Positions 7,355 through 12,135 of a stretch of 12,135 nucleotides of DNA are shown here, piece by piece (the stretch's first letter is position 1; each line of letters opens with the position of its first letter). Made by a program: the position numbers and the translations under genes. The DNA comes from Thermoguttaceae bacterium (GTDB lineage Bacteria; Planctomycetota; Planctomycetia; Pirellulales; Thermoguttaceae), in the NCBI GenBank assembly GCA_017454585.1, contig JAFTCU010000356.1:1-12135 (forward strand), in the 5' to 3' direction. Under the pieces are notes generated by a model. That model did no database searches. It was not told the origin of the DNA and was given only the letters and a program-made list of their open reading frames with translations.

Positions 7355-8704
7355 TTACTCACTCATCTTTTTCAAAAAGTTCTCGCACTTCTTCGCGAAT
7401 TCCACGTTTCCTTCTTCCTCAGCCAGTTTCTTCGCGAATTGGAAGTCGGCCATCGCCTTTTCCTGCTCACCGAGATGGTAGAAAGCCTGACCTCGACTGA
7501 GAAAAACGTCCGGGGTGTCTGCGCCGAGTTTTTCCGCCTCGGTGAAGTCCGCAATCGCTTTTTCGTATTCCAGCTCTTCCATGAACGCCAACCCGCGGAA
7601 TCGGTACGCCTCGGGGGTTTTCTCACGGCGCACGACTTCATTGAAGACTTTCAACGCCTCGCCGATTCGATCCATTTCGACCAGAATTGACCCCTGATCG
7701 ATCAAATAGTCTACATTTTCGGGTTCATTCTCGATTGCGAGTTTAATGTCGGCCAACGCGCCTTTCAAATCACCTAGTGCCCGTTTCGCACTCGCACGGA
7801 AGTCATAAACCAATAATTCCGGATCGATTTCGATTGCTTTTTCCAGATACTTGAGCGCTTTTTCGTAATCCTCTTCATAGAGCTTGATCTGGCCGAGCAT
7901 TCCCCACGCGATCACATTTTCCGGATCCAGCCGAACGGTAGCTTTCAAATCCCTCAGAGCCTCTTCGATCCTGCCGAGGTGGAAAAGCGTCTGGCCCCGG
8001 CCGCATAGCGCATCGGGACTTTCCGGGTCGAGGGTCAAGGCCGCATTGAAGTCTTGCAGGGCGTCTTCATAGCGCTCCAGTTCAAGAAGTGTCTTACCGT
8101 GACTTTCCACAACCATGATGTTTTTCGGGTCGAGGGCCATGGCTTGGGCGTAATATTTTTCAGTATTTTCAAAATCCTGAATGATTTCATAGGTCATGGC
8201 ACACATGATGGCGGTTTCAAAGTCCGGCGAAAAACTCAGGCGCTTCTCGAAAATATCGATCGCCTCCTGATACCGGCCCAAAATCTGAAGCGCGACCCCA
8301 CAATCATAATACGCATCCACAAAATCAGGATTTTTCGCAAGGATCGCCAACAATTCACCCGCCGCCTCTTCCACTAAATCCTGAAGAGCGTGCACGTGAG
8401 CGATGAGGTACTGCACCTCAATATTTCCCGGTTCCAGTTCCAACGCCGATCTCAGAGCAATAACAGCTTCGTCGAACAGCTCCAGTTCCATGGCGCTTCG
8501 ACCAAGCAGATAAAGCGCTTTGAACGATTTAGGCGAGAGAGCCGAGGCATCTTTGAAAACTCCCAATGCTTCTTCTACGTCACCAAGCTCCAGTTTCTTG
8601 AGGCCCTGAAGAAGCTGCGGCGCGATCAAAAGATCGGCTTCCGACATTGGGCTGTTCTTGATCGATTCAAAGAAATCTTCCTGATTCGGTTTTTCTTCCT
8701 GCAT
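7355..8704 (-). CDS. Cytoplasmic tetratricopeptide repeat protein
   Basis: The 449-residue acidic protein is built almost wholly of about 12 TPR units of roughly 34 residues from residue 30 to 432. Typical positions are visible, for example GRSAMELELFDEAV (68-81), GRGQTLFHLGRIEEAL (235-250), GQIKLYEEDYEKAL (271-284) and GQAFYHLGEQEKAM (405-418). No signal peptide, membrane segment or enzyme domain is seen, so it is probably a cytoplasmic scaffold for protein-protein contacts; its partner is unknown. Residues 1-25 are a short acidic, non-repeat lead. The ATG (8704) is preceded by AGGTG four bases away. The gene converges on the acyltransferase fusion and diverges from the secreted-protein pair, so it is likely a single-gene unit. 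Confidence 0.9.
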   Translation of the reverse strand: MQEEKPNQEDFFESIKNSPMSEADLLIAPQLLQGLKKLELGDVEEALGVFKDASALSPKSFKALYLLGRSAMELELFDEAVIALRSALELEPGNIEVQYLIAHVHALQDLVEEAAGELLAILAKNPDFVDAYYDCGVALQILGRYQEAIDIFEKRLSFSPDFETAIMCAMTYEIIQDFENTEKYYAQAMALDPKNIMVVESHGKTLLELERYEDALQDFNAALTLDPESPDALCGRGQTLFHLGRIEEALRDLKATVRLDPENVIAWGMLGQIKLYEEDYEKALKYLEKAIEIDPELLVYDFRASAKRALGDLKGALADIKLAIENEPENVDYLIDQGSILVEMDRIGEALKVFNEVVRREKTPEAYRFRGLAFMEELEYEKAIADFTEAEKLGADTPDVFLSRGQAFYHLGEQEKAMADFQFAKKLAEEEGNVEFAKKCENFLKKMSE

Positions 8705-8796
8705 AATTCACCTGACTGAAAGGGAAATACCGTCTTGACGTAAATCCATCGAAATTGTGATGGGTATCAACATTCCCATTTTTCATTCTTTTTTTT

Positions 8797-8824
8797 ATTT
8801 TACTTCTTTAATTCTTTCAGGCAA
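8797..8824 (-). promoter_or_regulatory. Possible promoter for the TPR gene
   Basis: On the minus strand TTGCCT (8824-8819, 4 of 6 consensus) is separated by 16 bases from TAAAAT (8802-8797, 5 of 6). It would give a leader of about 85 bases. The surrounding DNA is so T/A-rich that hexamer matches are easy to find, so this is a weak call. Confidence 0.3.
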
Positions 8825-8911
8825 GGGGGCGAGAGAGAAAAAAACCTAAAAATTTTAGCAAAAAATTTCCTTTTTTTTCTTCAAAGTGGTAGAATATTTT
8901 TGTTTATTGGG

Positions 8912-8917
8912 TATAAT
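8912..8917 (+). promoter_or_regulatory. Putative -10 element for the secreted-protein operon
   Basis: A perfect TATAAT lies 39 bases before the ATG at 8957. No convincing -35 is present at the usual spacing (8889-8894 is GTAGAA). The intergenic stretch 8705-8956 contains otherwise only T- and A-rich tracts and a short palindrome at 8846-8858. Confidence 0.45.
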
Positions 8918-8944
8918 TAATAAATTGTAACTAATAATATTTTG

Positions 8945-8950
8945 AGGAGG
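8945..8950 (+). promoter_or_regulatory. Ribosome binding site fixing the start at 8957
   Basis: A perfect AGGAGG sits six bases before the ATG at 8957. An in-frame TTG at 8942 would place this site inside the coding region, so the ATG is the supported start. Confidence 0.9.
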
Positions 8951-8956
8951 TTCGCC

Positions 8957-9718
8957 ATGACAACGAAAAATTTTCGCTCGGTGCCCAAATTTTCCCGAAT
9001 GGTTTTCAGCCTGTTTTCTGCTTTGCTCTTGCTCGCTTTTCCAGCATTGGCACAGCAGATCCACACATCCAGCCCCATGCATAACCTGTCTGATTCATTC
9101 AACGAATCCATAGGTTCCAGTTGGGGTCTCTCCGGGAAAAACTGGTTCATTGACGTTGGCGGCGGTCGTACCGGAATGCCTCCCCAATTTGGAAATTTCA
9201 GCGAGGGGGGCCTGAAAACCGGTTTCCAGTTCCAGAAAGGCGGAACGTCCGGGTATTTTAACGGTTGGGCGCATCAGAACGCAAGCCGTTCCAACTCGAC
9301 ACAAATTCCATCTGTCACATTTATGAATGGCCAGGGCGGGTACTTCCAGGACGTCACGGAAACTCCGTTCGTGGTCAGCGTCCTGCCGGTCGTGGGAGCG
9401 TTCAACACGTTTCCAACCCCCATGCCGAACGACCCCACTACAACGCTCAGCAATTCTGTGCTGGATCAGAGAATCGAACATCTGAATCAGCAAAAAGCCA
9501 AACCACGCGCAATCCGCGAGCATCCGAATGCTCCGGCTCTGAAACAGGTGGATGACGTTCCCAGACACACGCCGAAAAAAACCGCTTCCGGCAAACGACC
9601 GAAGGAACAGACACAAACGCACGTTTCCCGAAGTCAGGATTCGCATACAGCGGACTCGCCAGCTTTGAGTGTTTCCGAAATGAAACGCAGGAACCGCGCC
9701 AGAAAGCAGGATGAGTGA
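8957..9718 (+). CDS. Secreted protein of unknown function with planctomycete-like core motif
   Basis: The 253-residue protein starts with a basic segment and a hydrophobic core (residues 15-32, probable cut after ALA at 32), so it is likely exported. Residues about 42-150 form a Gly-, Phe- and Asn-rich domain with SVTFMNGQGGYFQD (119-132) and TPFVVSVLPVVG (136-147). I associate this pattern from memory with exported planctomycete proteins of unknown function; that is recollection, not a search. Residues about 168-253 are polar, strongly basic and probably disordered (KPR, PKK, GKRPK, KRRNRARK). There are no cysteines and no membrane segment after the signal. It is followed after 60 bases by another secreted-protein gene with its own ribosome site and no terminator between, so the two are probably cotranscribed. 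No enzymatic motif is recognised. Confidence 0.82.
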   Translation: MTTKNFRSVPKFSRMVFSLFSALLLLAFPALAQQIHTSSPMHNLSDSFNESIGSSWGLSGKNWFIDVGGGRTGMPPQFGNFSEGGLKTGFQFQKGGTSGYFNGWAHQNASRSNSTQIPSVTFMNGQGGYFQDVTETPFVVSVLPVVGAFNTFPTPMPNDPTTTLSNSVLDQRIEHLNQQKAKPRAIREHPNAPALKQVDDVPRHTPKKTASGKRPKEQTQTHVSRSQDSHTADSPALSVSEMKRRNRARKQDE

Positions 9719-9778
9719 GCTCGCTGTTACCCATTAACATTAAAATAAAAGAATCATTTTTTTGAAAAGGAGACCACG

Positions 9779-11152
9779 ATGAATAAACCGTTTTTCTTTA
9801 TTCTCCTCACATTGGTTTTTCTCCCTGTTTCCAGTCTTCCGGGAGCGGAACCCGTTCCGGTACAAATTCCAGAAGAGGAACTTACACCTGATGTCATTGA
9901 AGCCCCCGCGCCAAATCCAAAGAAAACATCCGAAAAAGCATTTTCCATTTTAAAAAACGAGCCGACGAAATGGGAAGAAGCGGAAACGGCCTCCGATCAG
10001 TTCCCGGTAGTGGAAGAGATTCCTACCCCGGAACCGCAGACCATCATCGACGATGTTCCCGCCATGGATTCCGGAGCCCAGTCAGTTCGTACGTCTTCTG
10101 GCCTGATTCCTTTCAATCCCTCTGGATCGACGCAGGAAACAGGGGACTATGAAGCCGGTTATGCCGTGACAGACCCTGCAAATTTCCTCATTTCCATTTT
10201 CCAGAAGCATCAGTTCCCTTACGCTTTCATTCGGGCAGAAGCTCTCCTTGAAAACACGCAGAGCCAACCATTAAATAATCAGTTCGTTCAGATGCAGATC
10301 CCTGTGGTGATTTCGTTCGATACGGAATCGTTTATGGCATTTCAGGCCGAGCTGGAAGCCGCTCTGGAAATCATTTCCTTGTCCTTTCAAAATGAAGTCG
10401 GCCAGCAGCGTCCTCTTCAGGGAAGGAAAATGATTCGGGAAGGAGTCACTCTGAATGTTCCCGACGGGACGGGCAATTATAAATCCTACAAACTTCCCAA
10501 GGAGTGCAGAGAAATCCTGGCTCAATACGCGGCTTTGGTCCCGGTCGGGAAAATGACTTTTTACGACGAAAAAGAAAATGCCTTGCAAAACCTGTATTTC
10601 CCATTTTTGTACCGCGACATCGTGAAGGCGTTCCCGATCAATCTCCTGGAAGTTTATCAGGGTGAACACCAGACGATCAGGATTCTGGAACATCAGAACG
10701 ACCCGTTCATGGAATTCGTTCAGAATGAGGGAAAATCGTTCGTGATTCCGAAACATTTCCCGGTTATTCTGGCCTATTCCGCTTCAGCCGAGTTCCTCGA
10801 GAAGCTGGCCAATGAGTACTATCTGGAGCCGGTTTTCCGCAGGCCTGATCCTTTACCGCAGATTCCCCTGATGCTCGAAATGGAACTTCCGACAATTCAG
10901 TTCCAGAACATTCGCTTTATTAATTGTAAAATCATGACGGACCGTCCCGGCGAAGCTGTCGCGAAACCGGGCGACAATTTCATTATTCAGGAGAACTCTC
11001 AGGAAAGTGTTTTGACGGAATCGGAAGTAATACCAGACAGTCCTGCGGAAAAAACCACCCGGAAAGAAGCAGAGCCAGTCATCCCACTGGAACCGGCAGA
11101 TGAAGAAATGCCGTTTATTCTGGAAGAAATTCCCGCGTCAGAAACCAATTAA
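9779..11152 (+). CDS. Secreted or periplasmic protein of unknown function
   Basis: This 457-residue protein has a hydrophobic signal peptide (residues 5-20, probable cut after PGA at 23). Residues 24-125 are rich in Pro and Glu and acidic (EEEL, VVEEIPTPEPQ, IIDDVP), and look disordered. Residues about 130-390 form a folded region with mixed helix and strand (QKHQFPYAFIRAEALLEN, MAFQAELEAALEIISLSFQNE, HFPVILAYSASAEFLEKLANEYYL). Residues 395-457 are again acidic and Pro-rich and end with FILEEIPASE, echoing the N-terminal VVEEIPTPE. I do not recognise a family and see no catalytic motif. There is a single cysteine in INCK and another in KECRE. The ATG follows AAGGAG with six bases between. It is the second gene of the likely operon begun at 8957 and is closed by a terminator at 11172-11226. 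Confidence 0.82.
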   Translation: MNKPFFFILLTLVFLPVSSLPGAEPVPVQIPEEELTPDVIEAPAPNPKKTSEKAFSILKNEPTKWEEAETASDQFPVVEEIPTPEPQTIIDDVPAMDSGAQSVRTSSGLIPFNPSGSTQETGDYEAGYAVTDPANFLISIFQKHQFPYAFIRAEALLENTQSQPLNNQFVQMQIPVVISFDTESFMAFQAELEAALEIISLSFQNEVGQQRPLQGRKMIREGVTLNVPDGTGNYKSYKLPKECREILAQYAALVPVGKMTFYDEKENALQNLYFPFLYRDIVKAFPINLLEVYQGEHQTIRILEHQNDPFMEFVQNEGKSFVIPKHFPVILAYSASAEFLEKLANEYYLEPVFRRPDPLPQIPLMLEMELPTIQFQNIRFINCKIMTDRPGEAVAKPGDNFIIQENSQESVLTESEVIPDSPAEKTTRKEAEPVIPLEPADEEMPFILEEIPASETN

Positions 11153-11171
11153 TGAAAAAAACCTTAATATG

Positions 11172-11226
11172 AAAAACGTTTTTGAGAGAGGATCCTCCCT
11201 GAACCCTCCTCAAAAACGTTTTTTTG
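11172..11226. terminator. Terminator between the secreted-protein operon and tyrS
   Basis: AAAAACGTTTTTGAG (11172-11186) pairs perfectly with CTCAAAAACGTTTTT (11209-11223), a 15-bp stem. The intervening loop holds a smaller palindrome GAGGATCCTC (11188-11197). T-rich DNA follows on the plus strand (TTTTTTTG around 11219-11230), terminating the gene ending at 11152. In the minus direction it lies just past the tyrS stop (11249-11247), so it could serve both convergent genes. Confidence 0.8.
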
Positions 11227-11246
11227 TTTTGTTTCGTTTTACTTTT

Positions 11247-12135
11247 CTAACGAATCACGACTACAGCGTATTTTTTCTTCCCCAGACGCAGCACGATCAC
11301 GCTTTCACTGGCCAAATGCTCGGTCGTGAGTCTCAACCCAAAGTCCGTCACGCGTTTATTATTCACATAAAGCCCGCCCTGCTCCAGTGCGCGGCGAACA
11401 TCCGACCGGGTTTTCGCGACGCCAGCCTTCACAAGCGCCTCGTTCGCTGCGATTCCGGCTTCCAGCTCCGCCCGGGTGTACTCCACGGAAGGAACGTCCC
11501 GGAAAATCGCCCGAAGCTGCTCGTCTTTCAAATCGTGAATTTCTGCGCCGAAGAAAATCTCCGTCGCCTTCTGAGCCGCCTCAAGCCCCGCCTGACCGTG
11601 CACGATCTTCGTGATCTCCTCCGCGGCACGGCGCTGGCCGAAACGTTTTTCCGGCTCGGCGGTATGCTCGGCCACGATCGCTTCCACCTCGTCCCGGGTC
11701 AGGTCGGTCATGAGGCTCAAGAGTTTCACGACTTCGGAGTCCTCGACGTTCATCCAGTACTGGTAGAACTGGTACGGCGAGCATTTTTCCGCGTCGAGCC
11801 ACAACGCGCCGGACTCAGTTTTGCCCATTTTCGTTCCGTCTGACTTCGTGAGCAGCGGCGCGGTGATCCCGTAAAGCTGGACCCCTTCCATACGGCGGGC
11901 CAGGTCGATCCCGGTCGTAATATTACCCCACTGATCGCTTCCGCCGACCTGCAATTCGCAGCCGAATTCGCGGTACAAATGCACGAAGTCGTACGACTGG
12001 AGCAGCATGTAGCTGAATTCCGTGTAGCTCAGCCCGTTCTCGCGTTCGAGACGGGATTTCACGGAGTCTTTCGAGAGCATCACATTCACGGGGAAGCACT
12101 TCCCGACATCGCGCAGGAACTCGATGAACGTTTTG
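11247..12135 (-). CDS. tyrS: Tyrosyl-tRNA synthetase, C-terminal part (truncated by window edge)
   Basis: The frame is open to the right edge. About 295 residues are present of a family usually near 420, so the N-terminal part with the HIGH motif lies outside. Visible features are KTFIEFLRDVGKCFPVN at the edge, SKDSVKSRLE, the tyrosine-site motif GGSDQWGN (about 11922-11945), the KMSKS-type loop KMGKT (about 11817-11831), and a C-terminal S4-like RNA-binding domain (LVKAGVAKTRSDVRRALEQG, then YVNNKRVTD). The enzyme charges tRNA-Tyr with tyrosine using ATP in the cytoplasm. A GTG at 12089 is an internal valine, not the start, because homology to the family continues upstream of it. No frameshift or missing motif is seen in the part present. 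Confidence 0.95.
   Translation of the reverse strand, partial: KTFIEFLRDVGKCFPVNVMLSKDSVKSRLERENGLSYTEFSYMLLQSYDFVHLYREFGCELQVGGSDQWGNITTGIDLARRMEGVQLYGITAPLLTKSDGTKMGKTESGALWLDAEKCSPYQFYQYWMNVEDSEVVKLLSLMTDLTRDEVEAIVAEHTAEPEKRFGQRRAAEEITKIVHGQAGLEAAQKATEIFFGAEIHDLKDEQLRAIFRDVPSVEYTRAELEAGIAANEALVKAGVAKTRSDVRRALEQGGLYVNNKRVTDFGLRLTTEHLASESVIVLRLGKKKYAVVVIR

Noticed and set aside
8846..8858. Short palindrome CTAAAA-A-TTTTAG as an operator
   Set aside because: Too short and too AT-rich for its surroundings to distinguish from chance.
8942..8956. TTG start five codons upstream of the secreted-protein gene start
   Set aside because: The perfect AGGAGG would lie inside the coding region; the ATG at 8957 has ideal spacing.
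8855..9150. Minus-strand small open frames near the secreted-protein gene start
   Set aside because: They are antisense to the signal peptide region and lack ribosome sites and recognisable features.
11100..11843. 247-residue plus-strand frame across the terminator and tyrS
   Set aside because: It overlaps the end of one gene, a terminator and the antisense of tyrS; no domain or ribosome site.
12087..12089. GTG as the start of tyrS
   Set aside because: The frame stays open to the window edge and the upstream residues FIEFLRDVGK fit the family, so the gene is cut by the window and does not start here.

Overview
The window looks like chromosomal DNA from a member of the Planctomycetota or a close relative in the PVC group. 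This is inferred from three things. The first is an autotransporter-repeat protein ending in a PEP-CTERM exosortase sorting signal. The second is one long polypeptide joining an LplT-like transporter, a PlsC acyltransferase and an acyl-activating enzyme. The third is a small secreted protein whose central motif (SVTFMNG...FVVSVLPVVG) I associate from memory with planctomycete proteins. Intergenic DNA is strongly AT-rich compared with the genes. No rRNA, tRNA, CRISPR array, transposase or phage gene was seen.

Layout. Positions 75-3380 (minus) encode a 1101-residue exported beta-strand-repeat protein with a C-terminal VPEP sorting signal, driven by a near-perfect sigma70-type promoter at 3424-3451. 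Two copies of a 25-base hairpin repeat flank the gene in inverted orientation (68-92 and 3503-3527, 24/25 identical). The first copy encodes the last residues and the stop codon. Positions 3655-7263 (plus) encode the 1202-residue fusion, likely used to take up lysophospholipid and re-acylate it or to activate fatty acids. A bidirectional terminator (about 7294-7347) separates it from a convergent cytoplasmic TPR protein of about 12 repeats (7355-8704, minus). Positions 8957-9718 and 9779-11152 (plus) form a likely two-gene operon of secreted proteins of unknown function, closed by a terminator at 11172-11226. The 3' part of tyrS (minus) runs off the right edge.

How the parts relate. Most of the window concerns the cell envelope: a surface-anchored repeat protein, membrane phospholipid repair, and two exported proteins with oppositely charged low-complexity tails. 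The TPR protein and tyrosyl-tRNA synthetase are housekeeping or cytoplasmic. The genes are arranged as divergent and convergent single units, not as one large operon, so no single pathway unites them.

The gene-free gaps are all under 300 bases. The two largest, 3381-3654 and 8705-8956, hold promoters, AT-rich inverted repeats and homopolymer tracts. The most interesting items are the inverted hairpin repeats, especially the one that encodes the sorting-signal tail, and the possible charge-paired secreted proteins. No complete, clearly new multi-gene system was identified.
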